A stretch of DNA of 64,000 nucleotides from Neobacillus thermocopriae (GTDB lineage: Bacteria; Bacillota; Bacilli; Bacillales; Cytobacillaceae), in the NCBI RefSeq assembly GCF_010975035.1, contig NZ_JAAIUV010000009.1, forward strand, positions 1 to 64,000, in the 5' to 3' direction. Position numbers and translations under genes: made by a program. The notes beneath the pieces were generated by a model. That model had not been told where the DNA came from. It ran no database searches and saw only the letters and a list, made by a program, of their open reading frames with translations. Every line of letters begins with the position of its first letter. The stretch's first letter is position 1. Below are positions 27,949 to 36,675 of this stretch, piece by piece.

Positions 27949-28934
27949 GATTATTTTTACGTTCACATCTGTCCCTTTTTTTTATTACTTTTATACAGGG
28001 AATATTTGTTTTTGGCTACTACTGGTTTTTAGGCTTCCAAGAGTTGGACCATTTACTCTATGTTTTTTTCATACAGATTTTATCTATTTGTCTCTATCTT
28101 GTATATCGGTGGATACAAGATGCACAACTATATCGTTGGGTACAGGAACATCAAAATGAAAAATTACATATTCCACATATGGGAAAAAGTGCATTTAGCG
28201 AATCGTTTTATGAGAGATTGCGTATCATTACACAATTATATGAAAACAAGGTACATCAAGTTCAATCAGACTTAAATGAGAGAATAACATTTATCAATCA
28301 ATGGGTTCATCAAATGAAAACTCCCTTATCTGTAATCCACTTGTTGATTCAAGAACATGACGAAGAAGTATTTCAAGACATCCGAAAGGAATTATATCGT
28401 TTAGAAGATGGATTTAAAACCGTTTTGTATTCATCAAGATTGTCTTTGTTCGAGAAGGACTACACAATTGAAAAAATTCCTCTTCAGGCTTTTATGGACG
28501 AGATCATCATGGAAAACAAAAGATTGTTTATTCAATATAAAATCTATCCAAAAAAAATGTTTCCAAAAGAGACCCTTTTTGTGTTTTCAGACAAGAAATG
28601 GTTGCAATTTGCTATCGGTCAAATTATTTCTAATGCAGTTAAATATTCTTCAAATAAAAGTAACAAATTACTTTTTAAAATAGAAAAACAAGGGCAACAC
28701 ATTATGCTTGAAATTCAGGATTTTGGTGTTGGTATTCCTTCACAAGACATGAGAAGAGTTTTTGACCCATATTTTACTGGAAAAAATGGCAGGCTGTATC
28801 ATGAGTCAACAGGAATGGGGCTTTATTTAGTTAAAAATATAATGAGCAAGCTCCAACACGAAATCGAGCTGGAATCAGAGGTAGGCAATGGTACTACATT
28901 TAAAATATACTTTTCGAAATATATTTCTGAATAA
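27945..28934 (+). CDS. yxdK: Intramembrane-sensing histidine kinase, YxdK/BceS-like
   Basis: This 329-residue kinase has two N-terminal membrane helices separated by only a few residues, so there is no extracellular sensor. This is the hallmark of BceS-type kinases, which sense through the partner ABC transporter. The phospho-acceptor His is in FINQWVHQMKTPLSVIH. The ATPase domain has N, G1 and G2 boxes (IISNAVKYSS, DFGVGIPSQD, STGMGLYLVK). The ATG at 27945 has GGAGGGG upstream and lies 4 bases inside the regulator gene. A terminator follows. Confidence 0.9.
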   Translation: MRLFLRSHLSLFFITFIQGIFVFGYYWFLGFQELDHLLYVFFIQILSICLYLVYRWIQDAQLYRWVQEHQNEKLHIPHMGKSAFSESFYERLRIITQLYENKVHQVQSDLNERITFINQWVHQMKTPLSVIHLLIQEHDEEVFQDIRKELYRLEDGFKTVLYSSRLSLFEKDYTIEKIPLQAFMDEIIMENKRLFIQYKIYPKKMFPKETLFVFSDKKWLQFAIGQIISNAVKYSSNKSNKLLFKIEKQGQHIMLEIQDFGVGIPSQDMRRVFDPYFTGKNGRLYHESTGMGLYLVKNIMSKLQHEIELESEVGNGTTFKIYFSKYISE

Positions 28935-28957
28935 AAAAACGCTAGAAGGGAAGATAA

Positions 28958-28996
28958 AATCCTTACCTACCTTAATAGGTAAGGATTTTTTTCTTT
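28958..28996 (+). terminator. Terminator after the yxdK-like gene
   Basis: AATCCTTACCTA and TAGGTAAGGATT pair around a short loop, followed by TTTTTTCTTTC. It separates the two-component genes from the exporter genes. Confidence 0.88.
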
Positions 28997-29000
28997 CTTT

Positions 29001-29023
29001 TCTTACAAATATGTAATGTTCAT
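29001..29023 (+). promoter_or_regulatory. Operator upstream of the yxdL-like gene (TTACA-N4-TGTAA)
   Basis: TTACA-AATA-TGTAA plus TGTTCAT, near-identical to the site at 27019-27041. It lies 76 bases before the ATPase start codon, where the response regulator would activate the exporter genes. Confidence 0.78.
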
Positions 29024-29098
29024 TTAAGGTGATCGCATTTTTTCATATTTTTATTTTTTATAAAATGAATGCATGATCCAATGATAGGAGGCAATCAA

Positions 29099-29851
29099 AT
29101 GACTGAAGTACTACAAGTGAAAAATATAAATAAAATTTATGACGGAAAGGCACCATTTCAAGCTTTAACGAACGTTTCGTTTATGGTAGATAAAGGAGAG
29201 TTTATTGCAATAATGGGTCCATCCGGATCAGGAAAAACGACACTATTAAATCTTATTTCAACTATTGATAGACCCACATCAGGGGAAATTCTCATAAATG
29301 GTCGGGAACCTCACAAGTTAAAAAAGGCAGAACTGGCAAATTTTCGACGTAGAGAATTAGGATTTGTTTTTCAAGACTTCAATTTGTTGGACACGTTAAC
29401 ATTGGAGGAAAATATGATTTTACCACTAACGCTAGAAAGAACCAAACCTTCGATGATGGATGAAAGGGTAGAAAGTATTTCAAAAAAATTAGGTATTCAT
29501 GGGATATTAAATAAACGAACATATGAAGTTTCAGGTGGCCAAAAGCAACGTACAGCGATTGCAAGAGCAATTATTCATCAACCTTCACTTCTGTTAGCTG
29601 ACGAGCCTACCGGAAACTTAGATTCCAAGGCTTCCAAAGATGTCATGGAAACATTGCAATCCATAAATGAAAAGGACCAAACTACTATGCTAATGGTCAC
29701 TCATGACCCTTATGCTGCCAGTTATTGTCACCGTGTCATTTTTATTAAAGATGGAAAACTATACAACGAAATTTACAGAGGCACGAATCAAAAAGTGTTT
29801 TTCCAACAAATTATGGATGTTCTTTCAATGCTTGGAGGGGATGGCAGATGA
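29099..29851 (+). CDS. yxdL: Peptide-exporter ABC ATPase, YxdL/BceA-like
   Basis: This 250-residue ATPase of the MacB/BceA branch has Walker A GPSGSGKTT near residue 42, Q-loop VFQDFNLLDTLTLEEN, signature VSGGQKQRTAIARAI, Walker B LLLADEPTGNLDS and switch His in MVTHDPYAAS. It pairs with the permease whose start overlaps its stop by 4 bases. Such pairs give resistance to cell-envelope-active peptides and signal to the kinase. The ATG at 29099 has AGGAGG upstream. Confidence 0.9.
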   Translation: MTEVLQVKNINKIYDGKAPFQALTNVSFMVDKGEFIAIMGPSGSGKTTLLNLISTIDRPTSGEILINGREPHKLKKAELANFRRRELGFVFQDFNLLDTLTLEENMILPLTLERTKPSMMDERVESISKKLGIHGILNKRTYEVSGGQKQRTAIARAIIHQPSLLLADEPTGNLDSKASKDVMETLQSINEKDQTTMLMVTHDPYAASYCHRVIFIKDGKLYNEIYRGTNQKVFFQQIMDVLSMLGGDGR

Positions 29852-31722
29852 ATTTTCCACAGTTCGCCTATAAGAATGTAACACGCAATTTGCGTGCATA
29901 TTTAGCTTTTTATTTAAGTAGTTCATTTGCTGTTATGATTTTTTTTATGTTTGCAATGTTTATCTTCCATCCTGCACTTGAGACGGGCTATATGATGAAT
30001 ATTGCTAAAAAAGGAATGGTGTTTGCTGAATGGATTATTTTCTTCTTTTCCATATTATTTATTCTTTATTCTTTTAGTGCATTTTTAAAAACACGAAAAA
30101 AAGAATTTGGAATTCTTACGATCCAAGGTGCAAAACCACAACAAATTCGCCTGTTGATCACCTTAGAAAATATTTTCATTGGACTAGCTTCCATTTTTAC
30201 AGGAATCATCGGTGGAACGATACTTGCGAAACTGTTTTATATTGCTGGATCTTATATTGTCGAGATGGAACCCCTACAGTTATATTTCCCTTGGAAAGCA
30301 CTAGGATTAACCACTGGAGTTTTTTTAGTTTTGTTTATCATCCTTTCTCAATTTACATTATTTCTTATCCATACTGAACAAACGATTTCATTACTAAAGG
30401 GGTCACAAAAACCGAAAAAAGAACCGAAGCCATCTAAATTGTTTTCATTTCTAGGAGTAGTTTTTTTAGGAGCTGGATATGGAATGGCGCTAGTTGCCGG
30501 GATTGATATGGGTAGCGCTGTAATTATTACGATTTGTACAATAATTGGGACGTACTTGTTTTATAGTCAGTTAAGTGTATGGTTACTTAAGCTGTTGAAG
30601 CGAAATAAAAGATTTTATAGAAAAGGTACAAATCTCCTTTGGATATCTGATTTAATGTATCGCGCTAGAGATAATGCTCGCCTATTTTTTATAGTTAGTA
30701 TTGTTTCTGCAGTTGCCTTTACAGCAACAGGCACATTGGCTACGTATAAATCTATGTTTTCTATCGCGGACACACCGTTTGGGATGGAGTTTTTATCTTC
30801 TTCGAATAACAAAAATGAAAGTGAGCAGTTAACATTTATTGAACAACAGCTTAGTCAAGAAAATGTAGATTACAAAATGTTCAAAATGCTAGCGTTAGAA
30901 GCTAAACAAGGACCAATTCACTACCCTGTTTTGGTACTATCATACAAAGATTGGGTGGAGAATTTTCCTAAATTAAATACCTTTCATCTTGAGAAAGGAG
31001 AAGGGATTTACTATGGGGAGACGAAACGGGGAAGTTATACAATTCTCCCAAGTAATCATACGGAATTACAATTAGAAAACAAACATGTGATGATCGATTT
31101 AAAATCCATTGAAAAACCGATTTTCTCTTTATCCGATGTGATCGTTGTAAATGAAGAAAGTTTTAATCAATTAAAACAAGAGGCTAAAGAATCTATTTGG
31201 TATGGGTACGGTTTTGAGAATTGGAAGGACAGTCTCGAAATAAGTCAAAAGATAAAAAACTATATTGAAGGTGAAACATACAATCCGGATGCACAATACT
31301 TTTCGAAATCTATTCTTTATTTTCTGACTGTACAAGTACCAAGTTTGAGTTTATTTATTGGACTTTTTATTGCTATTATCTTTTTCTTGGCTGCTGGTAG
31401 CTTTTTGTATTTCCGGCTGTTTACAGACTTATATGAAGAAAGAGAAAAGTATAAATCACTGGCGAAAATAGGACTAAGTGAAAAAGAAATGGTAAAAAGT
31501 GCAACTGTTCAAATGGCCATACTGTTCTTTTTGCCATTCTTGTTAGCTGTTATTAACACGGGGTTTGCATTGCAAGTGTTACATCGAGAAGGAGGAATTC
31601 CACATGTATTACAGTTAGGAATTGTGACAATTTTAGGATTCTTCCTGATGCAAGTTCTTTACTTTATTATCATTCGTTCTAGTTATATTAAAAATTTAAA
31701 AGAGTATGTCTTCCGGCAATAA
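29848..31722 (+). CDS. yxdM: Peptide-exporter ABC permease, YxdM/BceB-like
   Basis: This 624-residue permease has the BceB layout: about ten membrane segments and a large extracellular domain between segments seven and eight (roughly residues 310-480). FtsX-like segments occur at both ends. The opening, FPQFAYKNVTRNLRAYLAFYLSSSF, is typical of the family. The extracellular domain is thought to recognise the peptide. It is translationally coupled to the ATPase gene. Confidence 0.9.
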   Translation: MNFPQFAYKNVTRNLRAYLAFYLSSSFAVMIFFMFAMFIFHPALETGYMMNIAKKGMVFAEWIIFFFSILFILYSFSAFLKTRKKEFGILTIQGAKPQQIRLLITLENIFIGLASIFTGIIGGTILAKLFYIAGSYIVEMEPLQLYFPWKALGLTTGVFLVLFIILSQFTLFLIHTEQTISLLKGSQKPKKEPKPSKLFSFLGVVFLGAGYGMALVAGIDMGSAVIITICTIIGTYLFYSQLSVWLLKLLKRNKRFYRKGTNLLWISDLMYRARDNARLFFIVSIVSAVAFTATGTLATYKSMFSIADTPFGMEFLSSSNNKNESEQLTFIEQQLSQENVDYKMFKMLALEAKQGPIHYPVLVLSYKDWVENFPKLNTFHLEKGEGIYYGETKRGSYTILPSNHTELQLENKHVMIDLKSIEKPIFSLSDVIVVNEESFNQLKQEAKESIWYGYGFENWKDSLEISQKIKNYIEGETYNPDAQYFSKSILYFLTVQVPSLSLFIGLFIAIIFFLAAGSFLYFRLFTDLYEEREKYKSLAKIGLSEKEMVKSATVQMAILFFLPFLLAVINTGFALQVLHREGGIPHVLQLGIVTILGFFLMQVLYFIIIRSSYIKNLKEYVFRQ

Positions 31723-31749
31723 AATTAGAAATAGGGAGTTGATAAAACC

Positions 31750-32091
31750 ATGAAAAAGTTAGCTCTAGTTTTTCTTTTGTTCGTTGTTTTACTTATTAGC
31801 ATTTTTACTGTTGTTCCTAAAGAAGATAGGGATCATATGAATCCTTTTGTTCCTAAAGAAGAGGTATATGTGAAAATTAATGAAGATGCAATTTCGAAGG
31901 GGGGAAGATATGAATATACTCTGTCAGGTTTTAATAAAGTGGGGGAAGAAAGGGAAATTACTTTTGACTCAGGGAAAATTTTAAAGCAAAATGCCATTTT
32001 AAAAATTTCAGTAAAAGGTGCTTTTGTAGAAAAGTGGGAAGAAGTAAAAGCTAAAGATTTACCTGAGAAAGTAAAAGTAAAGTTAAATTAG
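31750..32091 (+). CDS. yxeA: YxeA family protein (DUF1093)
   Basis: This 113-residue exported or anchored protein has an N-terminal hydrophobic segment (LALVFLLFVVLLISIFTVV) and a small beta-rich domain with EVYVKINED, GRYEYTLSGFNKVGEEREITF and LKISVKG. YxeA-type proteins follow the yxdLM exporter in B. subtilis. The function is unknown, though an OB-like fold is described for the family. It starts 27 bases after the permease stop. Confidence 0.85.
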   Translation: MKKLALVFLLFVVLLISIFTVVPKEDRDHMNPFVPKEEVYVKINEDAISKGGRYEYTLSGFNKVGEEREITFDSGKILKQNAILKISVKGAFVEKWEEVKAKDLPEKVKVKLN

Positions 32092-32297
32092 TATTTTTCT
32101 TATTCCTGCTGTTTTTCCAAAAAAGGGTTGTTTGTGAAGAGTTAATCACGGATTTCGCAGAAAGCTCTCATTTTGATTAATCTTTTTTAGCAAAGAAAAT
32201 TTTAGGATGGAATCAAAGTTAATCCAATATTATTTTTAAACGATGTTCGTTGAAATAGAGACTCAATTAGTTGTGTGATTATTTCTCTTCATAAGAA

Positions 32298-32337
32298 AAT
32301 CCTCCTTAGCAAAATGTATAACTAGCTAAGGAGGATT
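32298..32337 (-). terminator. Terminator of the second two-component system
   Basis: Perfect 13-base arms AATCCTCCTTAGC/GCTAAGGAGGATT. Read on the minus strand the hairpin is followed by TTTC. The rest of the gap 32092-32415 shows only A/T-rich sequence that loosely resembles 22770-22900. Confidence 0.7.
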
Positions 32338-32415
32338 GAATTCAAAAAGAATGACATTATACGGTCATTTTCCATGAAGTTGAACTATATTCGTAAAGGA
32401 ATGGGCTATAAAATC

Positions 32416-33756
32416 TTAATTTGCTTCATTATGATATGGAAGATATACAATGAAACTAGTACCATGATTCACTTTACTTTTTACTTCTATTTTTCCATTA
32501 TGTGAGACAACATATTGTTTGGCAATGGCAAGACCTAAACCCGTTCCACCACTGTATCTTGTTCGTGCTTCATCAGTACGATAGAATCGTTCAAAAAGGT
32601 ACGGTAAGTATTCAGGTTCTATTCCTTTACCAGTATCTTCAACAATGATCTTTAAAGCATTCTTTTCTTTAAATAATCGAATGTAGATCTTTCCTTGATT
32701 AGGAGTATACCTAATTGCATTCGTTAATAAATTAAGAAAAACTTGTTTCATTCGGTTCTCATCAACAAATACTGTTGTTTCGTTTGTTTGAACATCTAAA
32801 GTCATTGAAATATTTTTTTCTTCAGCTAGGGGCTCTAAACTGGAAATGAGCCTGCAAGAAAGGTCCACCATATTTGTTGGGGTTTTATTTAACTTTAATT
32901 TCCCAGCTTCAGCTAAAGATAAAACTCTTAAATCCTCTACTATTTGATTCAGTCGTATGAGTTCATCTTGTATGGGTAATAAAACTTCCGGACGAATCAT
33001 TTGCCCTTGTTGTTGTAAATAATCTAATTTTCCATTGATAATGGTCAGTGGGGTTCTAAGTTCATGAGCTACGTCTGCGGTAAGATTTTTACGGACGATC
33101 TCTGCTTTTTCCAATTCCTTTGACATATGATTAAAGGCTTTTGCTATTTTCCCATATTCATCTTTTGTATTAACTGGAACCCTTATTCCAAATTCTCCTT
33201 TTCCTAGCCTCTTAATAAATGGTAATAATTCTTGAAGGGGGGAAGCTAACCATTTAGACAATCGATAGGCGATGAAAAGAGAAATGATAATAAGTATAGT
33301 GCTGGTTATTAAAAGTATAATGATTACTGATATGGGTATTCCTATCATAATTTTTGTGAAATTAGCCATCTCTGGATCATAATAAATAAATTCCCCTACT
33401 TTACTATTGCTTATGGTGATATCTCTTTTTATCCCTAAATTTTCAACTAATTTTAAGGGCGAACTCCCTTTATCATAAATGACTTGTTCACGGTTATCTT
33501 TTACCACGAGTTCTGGATGATCTTGTGTAATATCTTGAAGTAAATCTATTTGTTCAATGTTTTTCCAAGAATTATTATTCTCAACATAATAGGTAGTTAA
33601 TCTTTTATTAATTAAATGTATTTCTTGACTTCTTGTTTGCTCTAGCCCAGCTTCTATAGTCCCTTTTACCGTAAAGTGGGTTAGTAATATAAAGACAGTA
33701 CTAATCCCGAGAATGGTTAAGGCTAATGTATAAAATATCTTTCGATGAAAGCTCAT
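32416..33756 (-). CDS. Sensor histidine kinase with periplasmic loop and HAMP domain
   Basis: This 446-residue kinase has a first membrane helix at residues 8-28, an extracellular region of about 130 residues, a second helix near 140-167 and a HAMP domain (LPFIKRLGKGEFGIRVPV). The phospho-acceptor is in ADVAHELRTPLTIING, and N, G1, F and G2 boxes are FLNLLTNAIRYTPNQG, VEDTGKGIEP, LFERFYRTDE and GGTGLGLAIAKQYV. It resembles BaeS-type kinases. It overlaps the regulator gene by 4 bases. The signal is not shown by the sequence. Confidence 0.88.
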   Translation of the reverse strand: MSFHRKIFYTLALTILGISTVFILLTHFTVKGTIEAGLEQTRSQEIHLINKRLTTYYVENNNSWKNIEQIDLLQDITQDHPELVVKDNREQVIYDKGSSPLKLVENLGIKRDITISNSKVGEFIYYDPEMANFTKIMIGIPISVIIILLITSTILIIISLFIAYRLSKWLASPLQELLPFIKRLGKGEFGIRVPVNTKDEYGKIAKAFNHMSKELEKAEIVRKNLTADVAHELRTPLTIINGKLDYLQQQGQMIRPEVLLPIQDELIRLNQIVEDLRVLSLAEAGKLKLNKTPTNMVDLSCRLISSLEPLAEEKNISMTLDVQTNETTVFVDENRMKQVFLNLLTNAIRYTPNQGKIYIRLFKEKNALKIIVEDTGKGIEPEYLPYLFERFYRTDEARTRYSGGTGLGLAIAKQYVVSHNGKIEVKSKVNHGTSFIVYLPYHNEAN

Positions 33757-34445
33757 AGTTGATCACCAAAGCGATAGCCAAAACCATAGACTGTTTGAAT
33801 ATATTTCGGGTGGGAAGGATCATCTTCAATTTTTTTCCTTAATCGGCTAATATGAGCATCGACTGTTCGTTCCACGTTTAAAAGCTCATCTTCTAGAGCA
33901 GATTTTAATAATTGAAGTCTACTGTATACAATTCCAGGTTTTTCAGCTAAGGTTAACAATAACTTAAATTCAGTTGGAGTTAGTGTAATTTCTTGATTGT
34001 TTTTCCATACACGACACTGCGACACGGACATTATAATCTCATCTCGTACTAACTTTTCATCATCCTTCGTAATAGAGTTGTCCCCAATTCTACGAAGGAC
34101 TGAACGAATTCGAGCTAATAACTCTCTTAATGAAGATGGCTTTGTTATGTAATCATCTGCTCCTACCTCGAGACCAATAATTTTGTCCAATTCATCTGAT
34201 TTGGCAGTTACCATAATAATGCCAATCTTGCTGCTTTTTCTTATTTCACGGCAAACATCAATTCCGTTCATATCAGGCATCATCCAATCTAGGACGACTA
34301 ATGAAGGATGAAAAGTTTTAATCTTCTCTAGTGCTTCTTTTCCTGATTGAGCTGTTGCAATATTGAACCCCTCATTTCTTAAGAAGGAACACATAAAATC
34401 TAGTACTTTTTCTTCATCATCCACTAGTAAGATTGATTCGGCCAT
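33753..34445 (-). CDS. OmpR-type response regulator, partner of the adjacent kinase
   Basis: This 230-residue regulator has the receiver signature ILLVDDEEKVLDF, phospho-acceptor in LVVLDWMMPDMNG, and ADDYITKPSSLRELLARI. A winged-helix domain follows (LTPTEFKLLLTLAEKPG, VDAHISRLRKKIED, VYGFGYRFG). A partly decayed copy of its first codons and upstream region is at about 39300-39600. GGAG lies upstream of the ATG. Confidence 0.88.
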   Translation of the reverse strand: MAESILLVDDEEKVLDFMCSFLRNEGFNIATAQSGKEALEKIKTFHPSLVVLDWMMPDMNGIDVCREIRKSSKIGIIMVTAKSDELDKIIGLEVGADDYITKPSSLRELLARIRSVLRRIGDNSITKDDEKLVRDEIIMSVSQCRVWKNNQEITLTPTEFKLLLTLAEKPGIVYSRLQLLKSALEDELLNVERTVDAHISRLRKKIEDDPSHPKYIQTVYGFGYRFGDQL

Positions 34446-34557
34446 TATTTTTTTCTCCTTCCAATATTCTTATTTTCCTATTATACATGAACGATAAATG
34501 ACGGTTGAATATTACACTGAACCGTAATAGACCACAACAACTCTTTATTTGATTTCT

Positions 34558-34622
34558 AAAACGAGGGGACGTTTCTATCGTTTCATTCTTCGTTTTGGAA
34601 CAGCAAACCGTCCCCTCGTTTT
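34558..34622. repeat. GAGGGGACG inverted-repeat element, copy 1
   Basis: Perfect 14-base inverted arms AAAACGAGGGGACG and CGTCCCCTCGTTTT are separated by 37 bases. A related element follows the SMR gene at 38803-38855. Short repeats with this wording are common between Bacillaceae genes (from memory). Confidence 0.8.
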
Positions 34623-34655
34623 AGACCTGCTATTGACGAATAATTAACAATATTG

Positions 34656-34684
34656 TTGACAATCAATAGAATTATCGTTACTAT
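34656..34684 (+). promoter_or_regulatory. Sigma-A-type promoter of the taurine/sulfonate-type transporter operon
   Basis: TTGACA (34656-34661), a 17-base spacer and TACTAT (34679-34684). A leader of about 100 bases follows before the permease gene. Confidence 0.72.
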
Positions 34685-34732
34685 ATTCTTACTAAACTTA
34701 TAGGATTAATCAAGATAACCGACCAGACTACT

Positions 34733-34776
34733 GGAGGCTCTCTTTATATAAAGAGGGCCTCTTTGTCTTTTTCTGA
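34733..34776 (+). terminator. Leader terminator before the transporter operon
   Basis: GAGGCTCTCTTTA and TAAAGAGGGCCTC pair (one bulge or mismatch) and are followed by TTTGTCTTTTTC, 16 bases before the permease start codon. A terminator inside a leader suggests attenuation; I do not recognise the upstream aptamer or binding site. Confidence 0.65.
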
Positions 34777-34791
34777 AGGGAGGAGGAAAAA

Positions 34792-35583
34792 ATGCAAAGT
34801 AATCAGTTGCAAAAAAGTAACTATTTAAAAGTTAAGATTATCTCTTTGTCAACTGTTTTTGTATTAGTAATTGTTTGGGCGCTTGTTACCAATTTGGAAT
34901 GGATTGATCCTTATTTCATTCCAAAACCGCAGGACGTTTGGGCCGCATTTATTGAGTTAACTGTCGATGGATATAAAGGAATCTCCCTTTTTGCTCATAT
35001 TTCGAGCAGCCTGTATCGACTATTTATCGCCTTATTGCTCGCTTTTATATCAGCTATTCCATTAGGGCTTTTATGCGGATATTCAAAGATAATAAGAGCG
35101 ATTTTCGATCCCATCATTGAATTTTATCGCCCGCTCCCTCCGCTTGCATATTATGCAGTCCTGGTTTTATGGCTGGGCATTGAAAATGAATCAAAAATAG
35201 CTTTGTTATTTTTAAGTGCTTTTGCACCATTATTTATTTCTACAGCTGCATCAGTACAAAAAGTGCCGGTTGACCGTATTAATGCTTCTCTTGCACTCGG
35301 AGCTACAAAATGGAAGCTATTTCGTTATATTATATTGCCTTCATGCCAACCTGATATTCTCACTGGATTGCGAACATCAATTGGAATTACCTATGCAACA
35401 TTAGTGGCTGCCGAAATGGTAGCAGCTACTAGCGGAATTGGTTGGATGGTACTCGATGCTAGTAAATATTTAAGAAGTGATATTGTATTTGCAGGCATTA
35501 TCTTGATGGGAATAATTGCTATCGTCTTAGACAGTTTACTTCGCTTATATCAAGCACGCCGATTCTCTTGGGTGGGCAAATAA
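34792..35583 (+). CDS. ABC transporter permease, taurine/sulfonate/nitrate type
   Basis: This 263-residue SsuC/TauC-like permease has about six membrane helices and the EAA-type cytoplasmic loop DRINASLALGATKWKLFRYIILPS. GGAGGAGG precedes the ATG. It leads an operon with the binding protein, ATPase and a TauD-like dioxygenase, a set that points to uptake and cleavage of an organosulfonate such as taurine. Substrate is inferred from the neighbours. Confidence 0.87.
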   Translation: MQSNQLQKSNYLKVKIISLSTVFVLVIVWALVTNLEWIDPYFIPKPQDVWAAFIELTVDGYKGISLFAHISSSLYRLFIALLLAFISAIPLGLLCGYSKIIRAIFDPIIEFYRPLPPLAYYAVLVLWLGIENESKIALLFLSAFAPLFISTAASVQKVPVDRINASLALGATKWKLFRYIILPSCQPDILTGLRTSIGITYATLVAAEMVAATSGIGWMVLDASKYLRSDIVFAGIILMGIIAIVLDSLLRLYQARRFSWVGK

Positions 35584-35609
35584 AAATAACGAATGAAAAT
35601 AAGGTGAAT

Positions 35610-36653
35610 ATGATGAAGACTTTACATAGGAAAATTTTATTAACATTAACAATCCTGTATATAGCATTTGTTACCATTGCTTGTTCAAATCAAAGTACCG
35701 CAACAGAGAAAGAAAAGGATGAAGTAACAACTCAATCTAAGAAAGTTCCAGAAAAAATTGTACTGGGTTATCAAGTATCTCCCAATGGCGAATTACTTGC
35801 AAAAGCCCTTGGACTTTTAGAGAAAAAGTACCCGGACACCAAAATTGAATGGGTAAAATTTGAAGCTGGCCGTGATGTAAATAATGCCATTGCAAGCGGC
35901 AGCATCGATTTTGGTCTGGTAGGAACGCCGCCGGCAGCCATTGGTATTGCGAGTAAATTACCATATAAAGTCTACTATTTACACGATATTATCGGCGAAA
36001 GTGAAGCACTCGTTGTGAAACAAGATTCAGAAATTCAATCTTTAAAAGATTTGAAAGGGAAAAAAATTGCTACGACATTTAATTCCACATCGCATTTTAG
36101 TTTGCTGGGTGCTTTGAAAGCAGAAGGAATGGATCCGAAAAAAGGAAACATTCAAATTTTAGATATGCAGCCGCCTGATATTTATGCAGCATGGCAACGT
36201 GGAGATATTGACGGAGCTTATATATGGCAGCCAATGCAATCTAAACTAGTTGCAGACAATGGAAAAGTTATTATCCATTCAGGTGAACTGGCAGAAAAAG
36301 GAATTATCACTGCAGAAATGGGAATTGTTCGTAACGATTTTGTAGAAAAATATCCAGAAATTGTTGAAGAGTATATAAGTATTTTGGACGAATCCGTTAA
36401 ATATTACCACGAGAATCCAGAAAAATCTGCTGAACTACTTTCAACGGAACTGGGGCTTACACCGGAGAAAAGTTTGGAAACTATGAAACAAATTGTTTGG
36501 TTAGATGAATCCAAACAAAAAGAATATTATGAGGGACCATTAGCAGAAACATTAAAGGAAACAGCGGATTATCTTGTAGAACAAAAATCCATTACAAATG
36601 CACCTGATATAAAAACATTCGAGCAATCCCTGCTTCAACATCCATACCAATAA
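35610..36653 (+). CDS. Substrate-binding lipoprotein, TauA/SsuA-like (NMT1 type)
   Basis: This 347-residue protein has a signal peptide ending in a lipobox (FVTIACSNQ), so it is anchored on the outside of the membrane. The mature part has the two-lobe layout of the NMT1/TauA family: VLGYQVSPNGELL, GRDVNNAIASGSIDFGLVGT, LKGKKIATTFNSTSHFSLLG and DIDGAYIWQPM. The ATG at 35610 has AAGGTGA upstream; the open frame from 35568 overlaps the permease gene. Confidence 0.88.
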   Translation: MMKTLHRKILLTLTILYIAFVTIACSNQSTATEKEKDEVTTQSKKVPEKIVLGYQVSPNGELLAKALGLLEKKYPDTKIEWVKFEAGRDVNNAIASGSIDFGLVGTPPAAIGIASKLPYKVYYLHDIIGESEALVVKQDSEIQSLKDLKGKKIATTFNSTSHFSLLGALKAEGMDPKKGNIQILDMQPPDIYAAWQRGDIDGAYIWQPMQSKLVADNGKVIIHSGELAEKGIITAEMGIVRNDFVEKYPEIVEEYISILDESVKYYHENPEKSAELLSTELGLTPEKSLETMKQIVWLDESKQKEYYEGPLAETLKETADYLVEQKSITNAPDIKTFEQSLLQHPYQ

Positions 36654-36675
36654 TACGGAAAGGGAGACAGAAGAT

